Shown: positions 51,549-60,165 of the stretch, piece after piece
How positions within the stretch are numbered: position 1 is the first letter of the stretch
Layout: every line of letters begins with the position of its first letter
Origin: Collinsella sp.
Lineage (GTDB): Bacteria; Actinomycetota; Coriobacteriia; Coriobacteriales; Coriobacteriaceae
Direction of reading: 5' to 3'
Assembly (NCBI GenBank): GCA_031295385.1
Contig: JAUMOL010000023.1
Location: forward strand, 1-64,000
DNA length: 64,000 bases
Notes under the pieces: generated by a model
The model's input: only the letters and a program-made list of their open reading frames with translations
The model's database searches: none
Told to the model about the DNA's origin: nothing
Program-made: the position numbers and the translations under genes

Positions 51549-52697
51549 TCATTCCCCCTTCCCGATAACGACGTCATTTCCAACGACGGCCGTATCCTTG
51601 GTGGTATCGACAGAGCCGAGCTTCACGCCCTCCTCGACCGTGGAGTTCTCGCCCAAAATAGCGCGGCAGATGTGCGCGCCGCTCTTAACGTGCGCACCCG
51701 GCAGCAGCACGGAGTCCTCGACCACGGCGCGCTCCTCGATGATGACGTCGGTCGAAAGGATCGAGTGGCGAGCGGTGCCGTAGATCTTGCAGCCGTTGGA
51801 GACCAGGCAGTCGTCCAGGCGGCCATCCGGGCCAATGTAGTGCGGCGGACGCGTGGTGATGTTGGACATGATGGGGAAGTTCTTGTCAAACAGATCGAAC
51901 TCGGGGTTGTTGCCCAGCAGGTCCATCGAGGTCTCGTGGAAGCTGGCGATGGTGCCAACGTCCTTCCAAAAGCCGTGGAACTCGTAGCTGTACAGGCGCT
52001 TGCCCTCGCCGAGCAGCTTGGGGATGATGTCCTTGCCAAAGTCGTGGCTCGAGCGCTGGTCCAGGGCGTCCGCCTCGAGCGCCTCGATCAGCACGTCTGC
52101 CGAGAAGATGTAGATACCCATGGACGCGAGGTTCGAATCGGGCTTCTCGGGCTTCTCGGTAAACTTGGTGATGCGGCCGTCCTCGGGGTCGGTGGTCAGG
52201 ATGCCAAAGCGGCTGGCCTCCTCCCACGGCACGGGCATAACGCTCACCGTGAGGTCGGCGTTGCTCTCAATGTGCGTCTTGAGCATCTTGCGGTAGTCCA
52301 TGCGATACAGGTGATCGCCCGAAAGAATCAGGACGTACTTGGGGTCGTTGGCCTTAATGTAGTCGAGGTTCTGCGTAATGGCGTCGGCCGTGCCCGCATA
52401 CCAGGCGCCACCGGTCTGCGTCTCGTACGGCGGAAGGATCGACACGCCGCCGTCACGGCTGTCCAGATCCCAAGCCTCGCCGGAGCCCACATAGGCATGC
52501 AGCAGGTAGGGGCGGTACTGCGTCAGAACGCCCACCGTGTCGATGCCCGAGTTGGAGCAGTTGGACAGTGAAAAGTCGATAATGCGGAACTTGCCACCAA
52601 AGCTAACCGCCGGCTTGGCGATCTTTTGGGTGAGTGCCCCCAATCGGCTGCCCTGTCCTCCTGCGAGGAGCATCGCGATGCATTCTTTCTTACTCAT
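51549..52697 (-). CDS. glgC: Glucose-1-phosphate adenylyltransferase, catalytic subunit
   Basis: A 382-residue ADP-glucose pyrophosphorylase. The N-terminal loop 'MLLAGGQGSRLGALT' is intact. 'KPAVSFGGKFRIIDFSLSNC', 'GTADAITQNLDYI', 'VLILSGDHLYRMDY' (metal Asp) and 'FTEKPEKP' (sugar-phosphate site) follow, then a beta-helix C-terminus. It makes ADP-glucose for GlgA. The ATG at 52697 has GAAGGAG upstream. Confidence 0.93.
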   Translation of the reverse strand: MSKKECIAMLLAGGQGSRLGALTQKIAKPAVSFGGKFRIIDFSLSNCSNSGIDTVGVLTQYRPYLLHAYVGSGEAWDLDSRDGGVSILPPYETQTGGAWYAGTADAITQNLDYIKANDPKYVLILSGDHLYRMDYRKMLKTHIESNADLTVSVMPVPWEEASRFGILTTDPEDGRITKFTEKPEKPDSNLASMGIYIFSADVLIEALEADALDQRSSHDFGKDIIPKLLGEGKRLYSYEFHGFWKDVGTIASFHETSMDLLGNNPEFDLFDKNFPIMSNITTRPPHYIGPDGRLDDCLVSNGCKIYGTARHSILSTDVIIEERAVVEDSVLLPGAHVKSGAHICRAILGENSTVEEGVKLGSVDTTKDTAVVGNDVVIGKGE

Positions 52698-52805
52698 CGA
52701 TTTCTCCTTCTGTCATCGATGTTCTTAAACCCATTAGCGACGGGCACGGCGCTCGGACGCGCCCGTCGAGTAATGCCGTGCTGGCATAGGGGAGCTCGCG
52801 CGCCT

Positions 52806-55232
52806 CTACGCGTGCCAGATCTCGTCGCAGTACTCGCGAATGGTGCGGTCGCTCGAGAACCAGCCGGAAGAGGCGGTGTTGAGCAGGGCCTTGCGGTTCC
52901 AGGTCTCCTGGTCGCCATAGCTGCCGGTGAGCTTTTCCCACGCATCCACGTAGCTGCGGAAGTCTGCCATGACCAGGTCGGGGTCGTTGTTGTTCATAAG
53001 CTCGTTGTAGATACTCTCGAAGTTGCCCGAAAGACCCGCAAAGGTGTTGTCCTTGAGCTCGTCCATCACGCGGCCCAGACGCTCGCGATCGTTGTTGAGC
53101 GTATCCCACGCAAAGTAGCTGTTGGATGCCCAGAGCTGCTCGACCTCGGGAGCGGTCAGGCCAAAGATGGCCTCGTTCTCGCGGCCGGCCAGGTCGGCGA
53201 TCTCGATGTTGGCGCCGTCGAGGGTGCCCAGCGTAATGGCGCCGTTCATCATGAGCTTCATGTTGGACGTGCCCGAGGCCTCCTTGCCGGCCGTGGAGAT
53301 CTGTTCCGAAATCTCGGCGGCGGGGTAGATGAGCTGGGCGTTGCTCACGCGGAAGTTGGGGATAAAGCAGACCTTCATGACCTCGTTGACGCGCGGGTCG
53401 TTGTTGATGACGTCGGCCACGGAGTTAATGAGGCGGATGGTCTCTTTGGCGAAGGTGTAGCTCGAGGCAGCCTTGCCGCTAAAGATGAAGGTCGTCGGCG
53501 TCACGTGGAAGTTGGGATCGGCGATGCGACGGTTGTAGATGTCCATCACCTTCATGATGTTCATGAGCTGGCGCTTGTAGGCATGGAAGCGCTTAACCTG
53601 AACATCGAAGACGGTGTTGGGGTCGATGACCAGACCAGTCTCGGCCTTGACGTAGGCGGCCAGACGCTCCTTGTTGGCGCGCTTGGAGGCACCCACGGCC
53701 TTCAGGAATTCGGTGTCGTTCTGGAAACTTTTAAGCTTCTCCAACTCAAAGGCGTCCTTGAGCCAGCCGTCGCCAATAGCCTCGGTGACGAGCTTGGCAT
53801 AGGTGGGGTTGGCCTCGGCAAAGAAGCGACGGTGCGAGATGCCGTTGGTCTTGTTGTTGAACTTCTCGGGCGTCAGGGCATAGAAGTCCTTGAGCACGAT
53901 GTTCTTGATGATGTCGGAGTGGATCTTGGCCACGCCGTTGACGCTGTGGCTGCAGATCACAGACAGGTTGGCCATGCGAATCTCGCCGTCCCACAGAATG
54001 GCGGTCTGGCGCAGACGCTCCTGCCAGCCTTCCTGGGTGGTGTCGAACGACTCGTGCCAACGACGGCTAATCTCGTCGATGATCTGGTACACGCGGGGGA
54101 GGAGCTTGGAGAACGTGCCGATGGGCCACTTCTCCAGAGCCTCGGGCAGGATGGTGTGGTTGGTGTAGCTCACGACCTGCGTCACGATGTTCCAGGCGTC
54201 GTCCCACTCGAGCTTCTTCTCGTCGATGAGGATACGCATGAGCTCGGGGCCGCACATGGCGGGGTGCGTGTCGTTGGTGTGGATGGCCACAAACTGCGGC
54301 AGCAGCTCCCAGTTTGCGCCGTGCTCCTTCTCAAAGGTGTCGAGCAGGCTGTAGATACCGGCCGATACAAACAGGTACTCCTGCTTTAAGCGTAGCAGAC
54401 GGCCGTGCTCGCCGGCGTCGTTGGGGTAGAGGATGGCGCTGATGGCCTCGGCCTCGGCGCGCTTGGCATCGGCCAGGGCGTAGTCGCCGCGGTTGAAGGC
54501 CTCCAGATCGAAGTGCTCCTCGACCGGCTCGGCGGCCCAGACGCGCAGCTTGTTGACGGTCTCGCCGGCATAGCCCACAACGGGGATGTCATATGGGACG
54601 GCCAGGGTGTCCTGCGTGTCCACCGTGCGGTAGAACGTGCGGCCGTTCTCCTCAAAGCCCTCGACGTGGCCACCAAACTTAATGGTCACGGCCTTGTCCT
54701 GACGGCGGACCTCCCAGGGATAGCCGTGGGTGAGCCACTCGTCGGTGGCCTCGACCTGGCTGCCGTTGACGATCTCCTGCTTAAACAGGCCGTAGCGGTA
54801 GCGCATACCGTTGCCGTAGCCGGCAATGCCCTCGGCTGCCATAGAATCCAGGAAGCACGCGGCCAGACGGCCCAGACCACCGTTGCCCAGAGCCGGATCG
54901 GGCTCCTGGTTCTCGATGACGGACAGGTCAAAGCCCATGTCGTCGAGCGCCTCGGCGACCATGTCGCGCACGCCAAAGTTGAGCAGGTAGTTGTCGAGCA
55001 GGCGGCCGATCAAAAACTCGATCGAGAAGTAGTACACGCGCTTCTTGCCCTCGGCGGCCGCACGGGCGTCGCTCTTGGTGGCAACGGTGCGTGCCTTCTC
55101 GGCCACGAGCTTGGCCAGGGCGTTAAAGCGGTCGAGGTCGCTGGCGGCCTCGACGCTCTTGCCGCTAATGCTCATGACGGCATCGCGATAGAGCTCGGAA
55201 AACTCCTGCTTGTTGTCGAAGATCTTATTCAT
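52806..55232 (-). CDS. glgP: Glycogen/maltodextrin phosphorylase
   Basis: An 808-residue GT35 phosphorylase releasing glucose 1-phosphate. Signatures are 'NGGLGRLAACFLDSMA' near residue 120, 'IHTNDTHPAMCGPELMRILID', 'VKRFHAYKRQLMNI', and the PLP region 'KEASGTSNMKLMMNGAITLGTLDGAN' whose 'GTSNMKLMMNG' holds the PLP lysine. It is of usual length. The start at 55232 has GAAAGGA upstream. It stands between glgC and glgB in the same direction. Confidence 0.94.
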   Translation of the reverse strand: MNKIFDNKQEFSELYRDAVMSISGKSVEAASDLDRFNALAKLVAEKARTVATKSDARAAAEGKKRVYYFSIEFLIGRLLDNYLLNFGVRDMVAEALDDMGFDLSVIENQEPDPALGNGGLGRLAACFLDSMAAEGIAGYGNGMRYRYGLFKQEIVNGSQVEATDEWLTHGYPWEVRRQDKAVTIKFGGHVEGFEENGRTFYRTVDTQDTLAVPYDIPVVGYAGETVNKLRVWAAEPVEEHFDLEAFNRGDYALADAKRAEAEAISAILYPNDAGEHGRLLRLKQEYLFVSAGIYSLLDTFEKEHGANWELLPQFVAIHTNDTHPAMCGPELMRILIDEKKLEWDDAWNIVTQVVSYTNHTILPEALEKWPIGTFSKLLPRVYQIIDEISRRWHESFDTTQEGWQERLRQTAILWDGEIRMANLSVICSHSVNGVAKIHSDIIKNIVLKDFYALTPEKFNNKTNGISHRRFFAEANPTYAKLVTEAIGDGWLKDAFELEKLKSFQNDTEFLKAVGASKRANKERLAAYVKAETGLVIDPNTVFDVQVKRFHAYKRQLMNIMKVMDIYNRRIADPNFHVTPTTFIFSGKAASSYTFAKETIRLINSVADVINNDPRVNEVMKVCFIPNFRVSNAQLIYPAAEISEQISTAGKEASGTSNMKLMMNGAITLGTLDGANIEIADLAGRENEAIFGLTAPEVEQLWASNSYFAWDTLNNDRERLGRVMDELKDNTFAGLSGNFESIYNELMNNNDPDLVMADFRSYVDAWEKLTGSYGDQETWNRKALLNTASSGWFSSDRTIREYCDEIWHA

Positions 55233-55326
55233 ACGTTCCTTTCCCCCGGGGATGTTTCTCCCGGAACGGTTATGACATGTATCCTACGCCCCGGCGGGGC
55301 GGGTAATTGCAGTGGTAACGCTTTTG

Positions 55327-57576
55327 TTACGCATCCTTGCCAGATGCTTTAACAGCGCCTGCCTTAGCCTTGGGAGCAGCCTTTTTGGTGGCTGCCTTCT
55401 TGGCCGTGGTGGACTTGGCAGAAGCCTTGGCAGCCTTCGCCTTAGCCGGAGCCTTTTTAGCGGCCGCGGCCTTGGGCTTCACCGAGAACGTGCGCTTGCG
55501 CGTCGCCTTCTTGGGCTCCTCAACCACCGGCGGCTTGTAGCTGCTGGGACCGCGGCGCTTAAGCACCACGCCTGCCAGGCCGGGCACCTTAATCTCAATG
55601 GAGTCCATCTGCCCGTTCCAGGGATAGGGCTCGCTCGAGCAGGTGTAGGGCTCCTCGCCGGCATAGCCGCTGCCGCCAAACTCGGGTCGGTCGGAGTCGA
55701 AGATGACCTCCCAGTCGCCCTCGCGAGGCACGCCCACGCGGAAGCTCTCGTAGCTCGCCGGGTCAAAGTTGATCAAGATCACCAGGTCGTCGTCGATGTC
55801 CTCGCCCTGGCGCACAAAGCTCACGATGGATTGCTTGGAGTTGTCCGCATCGACCCAGGTAAAGCCGTCGTCGGTGTAGCCGCGCTCGTACAGGGCGGGC
55901 TCGGCGGTGTACAGGTGGTTGAGCGCCTTGATAAACGCCTGATGATGCTTGTGAGTCTCGTACTCCTCGGTCAGGAACCACTGGATGGACTCGTAGTAGC
56001 GCCACTCAATAAACTGGCCGATCTCGTTGCCCATAAAGTTGAGCTTGGCACCGGGATGCGTCATCTGGTAGAAGGCGAGCGTGCGCAGGCCGGCAAACTG
56101 GCGCCACCAGTCGCCCGGCATGCGGCCGATGAGCGAGCACTTGCCGTGCACGACCTCGTCGTGGCTCAGCGGACAGATAAAGTTCTCGGTAAAGGCATAC
56201 ATAATGGAGAACGTGAGCAGGCCGTGGTTGCCGGGGCGCCACGGAAAATCGGTCTGCATGTAGTGCAGGGTGTCGTTCATCCAGCCCATGTCCCACTTGT
56301 AGTGGAAGCCCAGGCCGCCGTCCTGCGGCGGATAGGTCACGAGCGGCCACGCGGTGGACTCCTCGGCCATCATCATCACGTCGGGGTAGTGCGCCTCTAC
56401 AGCGCAGTTGACCTGACGGATAAACGCGCTGGCGTCCAGGTCCTCCTCGGTACCGTACTTGTTGAACTTCTTTTGGCCCGGATCGTCGATGCCAAAGTTG
56501 AGGTACAGCATGCTGGACACGCCGTCCATGCGAATGCCGTCCACGTGGAAGTTCTCGAGCCAGTACAGCACGTTAGAGACCAGGAAGGAGCGGACCTCGC
56601 CGCGGGCGAAGTCGAACTTGTGCGTGCCCCAGTTGGGGTGAATCTCGTGCTCAAACAGCATGTGGCCGTTAAAGGTGGCAAGGCCGTGGGAGTCGGCGCA
56701 AAAACCGCCGGGCACCCAGTCCATGATCACACCGATGCCCGCCTCGTGGCACGCATCGATAAAGTGCATGAGCTGCTGTGGGTTGCCATAGCGCGACGTT
56801 GCAGCATAGTAGCCAGTCGTCTGGTAGCCCCAGGAGCCATCGAAGGGATGCTCCATAAGCGGCATGACCTCGATATGCGTGTAGCCCATGTCGCGCACGT
56901 AGTCCACGAGCTCCACCGACAGGTCGTCGTAGGTGTAAAACTCGCCGCGCTGCGCGGGGAAGGGATCCATGGGGCCGGGGTAGTTGCCGTACTCGTCCGG
57001 CTCGCCCTGCGGTGCGTCGCCGTGGCGCTTCCACGAGCCAATGTGCACCTCGTAGATGTTAAGGGGCTGCGACATGTGGTTATGGCTCGCACGGCGCTTA
57101 AGCCACGCGGCGTCGTTCCACTGGTAGCCATCGAGGGTCCACAGCACGCTGGCGGTACCCGGAGGGCACTCGGCCTTAAAGGCGTACGGATCGGCCTTAT
57201 AGAGCTTTTTGCCCTCGTTGGTCTCGATAAGGTACTTATAGAGCTGACCCTGCTCGGCACCAGGAATAAAGCCTTCCCAAATAGCGCTTGTATGCATGGG
57301 CACCAGCGGGTTGGCTTGCTCATCCCAGTCGTTAAATTCGCCAATGACGTGGACGCTCTTTACGTCGGGCGCCCAAACGCAAAAGCGCCAGCCACGCGTA
57401 CGGTTCTGCGTGTCGGGGTGCGCGCCCATCTTTTCCCAGCTGCGCTCCCATGTGCCGATGCCAAACAGGTAGACATCGTCCTTGGTGAGCTCCGGTGCAT
57501 GCGGGGCGGCTTTACGGGTGGCGGGCTTTTTGGTTGCTGGCTTTAGCTTTGTATCGCTCACGTTTGATCCCATCAT
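55327..57576 (-). CDS. glgB: 1,4-alpha-glucan branching enzyme with a basic C-terminal tail
   Basis: A 749-residue GH13 branching enzyme. The CBM48-like N-domain has 'FCVWAPDVKSVHVIGEFNDWD'. The catalytic domain has 'GYTHIEVMPLMEHPFDGSWGYQ', the nucleophile in 'DGIRMDGVSSML', the acid in 'MMMAEESTAWP' and 'CPLSHDEVVHGK'. From about residue 677 the protein continues in a Lys/Ala-rich tail (KKATRKRT, AAKKAPAKAKAAKASAK) resembling the tail of GlgA; a short basic stretch (KLKPATKKPATRKAA) also lies near the N-terminus. The start is uncertain: two adjacent ATGs (57576, 57573) with only a weak ribosome site. Confidence 0.9.
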   Translation of the reverse strand: MMGSNVSDTKLKPATKKPATRKAAPHAPELTKDDVYLFGIGTWERSWEKMGAHPDTQNRTRGWRFCVWAPDVKSVHVIGEFNDWDEQANPLVPMHTSAIWEGFIPGAEQGQLYKYLIETNEGKKLYKADPYAFKAECPPGTASVLWTLDGYQWNDAAWLKRRASHNHMSQPLNIYEVHIGSWKRHGDAPQGEPDEYGNYPGPMDPFPAQRGEFYTYDDLSVELVDYVRDMGYTHIEVMPLMEHPFDGSWGYQTTGYYAATSRYGNPQQLMHFIDACHEAGIGVIMDWVPGGFCADSHGLATFNGHMLFEHEIHPNWGTHKFDFARGEVRSFLVSNVLYWLENFHVDGIRMDGVSSMLYLNFGIDDPGQKKFNKYGTEEDLDASAFIRQVNCAVEAHYPDVMMMAEESTAWPLVTYPPQDGGLGFHYKWDMGWMNDTLHYMQTDFPWRPGNHGLLTFSIMYAFTENFICPLSHDEVVHGKCSLIGRMPGDWWRQFAGLRTLAFYQMTHPGAKLNFMGNEIGQFIEWRYYESIQWFLTEEYETHKHHQAFIKALNHLYTAEPALYERGYTDDGFTWVDADNSKQSIVSFVRQGEDIDDDLVILINFDPASYESFRVGVPREGDWEVIFDSDRPEFGGSGYAGEEPYTCSSEPYPWNGQMDSIEIKVPGLAGVVLKRRGPSSYKPPVVEEPKKATRKRTFSVKPKAAAAKKAPAKAKAAKASAKSTTAKKAATKKAAPKAKAGAVKASGKDA

Positions 57577-57798
57577 GACGCGGCAGCGTGTTGCCTTGGT
57601 GACTAGATGCGAAAGGTCCAAGGCTGCACGAATCGAAGGGACGGCGATAGTTCTATGATTCGTTCCACCTCGCGTGCTCGGTGGAACTTTCGGCAGAAAC
57701 TACGATAACACCTGTACGTTAGTTTTATGGACGAAAGCGGATTTGCGGGGGTGTTTAATCGGTAAGCGACATGTTTATACCACTGGCAGAATTGCAAT

Positions 57799-57822
57799 GG
57801 TAAAACCCTTGACAGTTTTACC
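57799..57822. promoter_or_regulatory. Perfect operator-like palindrome between glgB and the HAD phosphatase gene
   Basis: GGTAAAAC-CCTTGACA-GTTTTACC is a perfect 24-bp inverted repeat in the divergent glgB spacer. A TTGACA hexamer occupies its centre, so binding there should block a promoter. The same half-site recurs at 47707 and 57856. The 331-bp gap 57577-57907 holds this and the next site, and no gene. Confidence 0.65.
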
Positions 57823-57854
57823 AATTAGGGTTTCAAAACTGATAGACTTACGTT

Positions 57855-57885
57855 TGGTAAAACGTTTTTAGCAGGTTGTTTACCA
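57855..57885. promoter_or_regulatory. Second operator-like site upstream of the HAD phosphatase gene
   Basis: TGGTAAAACG (57855-57864) and TGTTTACCA (57877-57885) form an imperfect inverted pair. The left part, GGTAAAACGTTTT, by itself resembles a LacI-family operator with a central CG. It ends about 22 bases before the phosphatase start. Confidence 0.5.
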
Positions 57886-57907
57886 TTTGACATCGAAAGG
57901 TTCGTTT

Positions 57908-58597
57908 ATGTCCCATACCGCCGCTCCCAAGGTTGCTTTTATTTTCGATTGCGACGGCACGCTAGTTAATAGCACCCCCGTTTGGGCCTATGCCCAGCCC
58001 GAGTTATTGCACCGCCACGGAGTTGATGTGACGGTCGACGATTTTGCCCAGTTTGAGCATTTGTCGCTGGAGGCTGAGTGCCAGGCCTACCACGACACCT
58101 GGGGCATTGGCGCGAATGGCGAGGAGCTGTACCGCGAGCTGAGCAATATTCTGATTGATGGGTACTCCAAGGTGCCGCCGCGCAAGGGTCTCCTGGCATT
58201 TTTGGAGCAGGCGAAGGCGGCAGGCATTGCCATGTGCGTGGCTACGTCCACGCCGGCTGAGCTGGTGCAGTCCGCGCTCGCTGGTGCCGGGCTCGACGCT
58301 TACATGGAGTTTGTTACCACCACGGGCGAGGCAGGACGCTCCAAACAGTTCCCCGATGTGTACGAGCTGGCGCTGCGCCGCCTGGAGGAGCGCCACGGGT
58401 GTAAATTTGAGCGTGCATGGGTGTTTGAGGACGCCGTCTTTGGCCTTAAGAGCTCTGGCACTGCCGGCTTTAAGCGCGTGGGCGTCTATGACCCGCACGG
58501 CCGTATGAAGCGCGACGAGGTTCGTGACAACTGCGAAATCTTTATCGATAGCTATGAGGACCTGGATCTGGCCCGCGTGCTTGCGTTTGAGGAATAG
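57908..58597 (+). CDS. HAD-superfamily phosphatase, beta-phosphoglucomutase-like
   Basis: A 229-residue HAD hydrolase. Motif I is FDCDGTLVNS (nucleophile Asp), the helical cap follows, motif II is in 'MCVATSTPAELV', and the end has 'WVFEDAVFGLKSSGTAGFKRVGVYD' (motif IV). Position divergent from glgB and next to maltodextrin-type operators suggests a sugar-phosphate substrate such as beta-glucose 1-phosphate, by inference. The ATG at 57908 has GAAAGG upstream. Confidence 0.8.
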   Translation: MSHTAAPKVAFIFDCDGTLVNSTPVWAYAQPELLHRHGVDVTVDDFAQFEHLSLEAECQAYHDTWGIGANGEELYRELSNILIDGYSKVPPRKGLLAFLEQAKAAGIAMCVATSTPAELVQSALAGAGLDAYMEFVTTTGEAGRSKQFPDVYELALRRLEERHGCKFERAWVFEDAVFGLKSSGTAGFKRVGVYDPHGRMKRDEVRDNCEIFIDSYEDLDLARVLAFEE

Positions 58598-58606
58598 GCG
58601 AGAGCT

Positions 58607-59248
58607 GTGGCTTGCAAGGTATTGGTGGTCTGCGGTTCGCCCGTGGTTGCGAGCGCGGATCTGCTGCGTCGGCTGGCAGGGGAGTGCGACCACGTTGTCG
58701 CTGTGGACCGCGGGCTCGACGCGCTGCTGGGTGCGGGGCTGGGTTGCGACGTGTATGTAGGAGATGCCGACACGGTGAGCGACGCCGGCCGCGCGTTGGT
58801 CGATGCCGCCGAAGCCTTTGAGGTAGAGCGCCATAGCCCCTACAAGGACTATACCGATCTGGCGCTGGCGCTCGATTCCGTCCGCCGCCGCTGGCCGGGT
58901 GCCGAAGTGGTTGCGACCTGCGCCACCGACGGCCGTCCGGACATGGCCTTGTCCGTACTAGGGTTGCTCGCGGGCTACGAGGGCGCCCCAGTCTGGATTG
59001 CCGAGGACAAGGTGGTCGCCCGTATTCTTCACGCAGACGAGTCGTGGACCATCGAAGGTGCCGAAGGCAAGACGTTCTCCATCATCGCCATAGCCCCTGG
59101 GACGGTGGTAAGCGAATACGGCCTAGAATGGGAGCTAGATCACAGCCCCTTGGGCCTGTTGGCCGATACGGGCATTAGCAACGTCGTCAGGTCAACAGCC
59201 ACGATCCAAGTCCACACCGGCACCGCCATCGCTTACCTATATCAATAG
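58607..59248 (+). CDS. Thiamine pyrophosphokinase
   Basis: A 213-residue protein with the family features 'AVDRGLDALLGAGLGCDVYVGDADTV' (magnesium-binding acidic loop), 'YKDYTDLALALD' and 'ATDGRPDMALSVLGLL', followed by a beta-sandwich end. It transfers pyrophosphate from ATP to thiamine. The start is a GTG at 58607, nine bases after the phosphatase stop, so the two are probably co-transcribed. Confidence 0.85.
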   Translation: MACKVLVVCGSPVVASADLLRRLAGECDHVVAVDRGLDALLGAGLGCDVYVGDADTVSDAGRALVDAAEAFEVERHSPYKDYTDLALALDSVRRRWPGAEVVATCATDGRPDMALSVLGLLAGYEGAPVWIAEDKVVARILHADESWTIEGAEGKTFSIIAIAPGTVVSEYGLEWELDHSPLGLLADTGISNVVRSTATIQVHTGTAIAYLYQ

Positions 59249-59276
59249 GCATTTAGAGTCTGACCCAAAAAAGTCC

Positions 59277-59305
59277 TTGCACGCCGCGCCAACTTCCCCT
59301 ATAGT
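59277..59305 (+). promoter_or_regulatory. Promoter of tRNA-Ala
   Basis: TTGCAC (59277-59282) and TATAGT (59300-59305) are separated by exactly 17 bases and lie 13 bases before the tRNA. Confidence 0.7.
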
Positions 59306-59318
59306 ATCTCCACGTCAC

Positions 59319-59394
59319 GGGGGCGTAGCTCAGCTGGGAGAGCGCTTGACTGGCAGTCAAGAGGTCAGGGGTTCGATCCCCCTCGTCTCCACCA
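59319..59394 (+). tRNA. tRNA-Ala (anticodon GGC)
   Basis: A 76-base cloverleaf. Acceptor GGGGGCG pairs with CGTCTCC, the anticodon stem CTTGA/TCAAG encloses loop CTGGCAG (anticodon GGC), the T arm is GGGG-TTCGATC-CCCC, and CCA is encoded at the end. Confidence 0.95.
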
Positions 59395-59406
59395 CCGTGA
59401 ATGCAA

Positions 59407-59435
59407 AAGCCTTCGGTATCCCGAAGGCTTTTTTC
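59407..59435 (+). terminator. Intrinsic terminator after tRNA-Ala
   Basis: AGCCTTCGG/CCGAAGGCT with a four-base loop is followed by six T residues, 13 bases past the tRNA. Confidence 0.9.
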
Positions 59436-60063
59436 ATGCCAAAATTCCCCGCGCACATATCCTCAGCTACGCAAACAAAAAGTTGCACAATTTATTTCCC
59501 ATGTCTGTACATAGTTTGTTAGACAAACGCGATTATCAGTGTAGATCACTGTTCCATTTGGGTTTCAGGAACGCTCCCAATTATTGCCAGCACCCCAATA
59601 ACCTGCGTCAACATGAACAACATCCCAAAACAACCTCCTTAAGCACGTCAAATGAACGATATGTTGTCCAACGCAGCCTAAATCAGTTTCACTAACAGCT
59701 TGTGCTAGGATATCTAACGTTACATGAGTTCAACTGTGCTCACGGCTCCAGCAAGCCACAAAGCGCAGGGTCGATCAGCATCCGGCCGTAACGGCGGTGC
59801 CAGAAACACCACGAGCTCCAATAAAGAAGTCATGCGACGTTATTTATTTGCATTGACGTAATTACAAAGTGCATTTAGTAGCTTGTATGCCAATACGTAG
59901 CAGTCCTTTAGCTGTTTGCGTGCGGTCCAGTTTTGTACCCGCTTGACTGGCTCGCACGCAGTCAGCTGGGGATGCGGTCTTTTGCGATACACGTCCGCGT
60001 CTCCTGCAACTGCATTTGTACATACCGTTCACGGTGGGGCAGAGCCACGCGCTTGTCTGACTG
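59436..60063 (+). other. AT-rich non-coding leader region of the exopolysaccharide locus
   Basis: About 630 bases without a credible gene, clearly richer in A/T than its surroundings. Candidate elements are a weak promoter, TTGACG (59853-59858) with TAGTAG 17 bases on. A cluster of small hairpins at about 59747-59815 (GCCGTAACGGC, GGTG..CACC) is preceded by CACAAAGCGCAGGGTC. The latter only loosely recalls a structured leader and was not assigned to a riboswitch class. Confidence 0.4.
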
Positions 60064-60137
60064 GGCTCAGGGTTTGAATATGGAGCGCCTTCGCGCATGA
60101 GCGCCCTGGCGAAGCCATACCCAAACCCCGTGAGCCA
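60064..60137 (+). promoter_or_regulatory. Long stacked leader hairpin in front of the loaP-like gene
   Basis: Four nested stems pair in register: GGCTCA (60064) with TGAGCC (60131), GGTTTG (60071) with CAAACC (60122), TATGG (60079) with CCATA (60115), and CTTCGC (60089) with GCGAAG (60109). There is no T-run after it, so it is not a terminator. LoaP-type antiterminators recognise a hairpin in the leader of their target operons (family knowledge); this hairpin is the obvious candidate. Confidence 0.6.
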
Positions 60138-60165
60138 CACGTAAGACAGCAAGGGGGTGGTGCTC

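Noticed and set aside
55312..57546. 744-codon plus-strand frame opposite glgB
   Set aside because: Shadow frame; the minus strand encodes an unmistakable branching enzyme.
59747..59815. A cyclic-di-GMP riboswitch in the polysaccharide leader
   Set aside because: Only a loose CACAAAGC..AGGGTC resemblance; the required upstream receptor segments and paired stems were not found.
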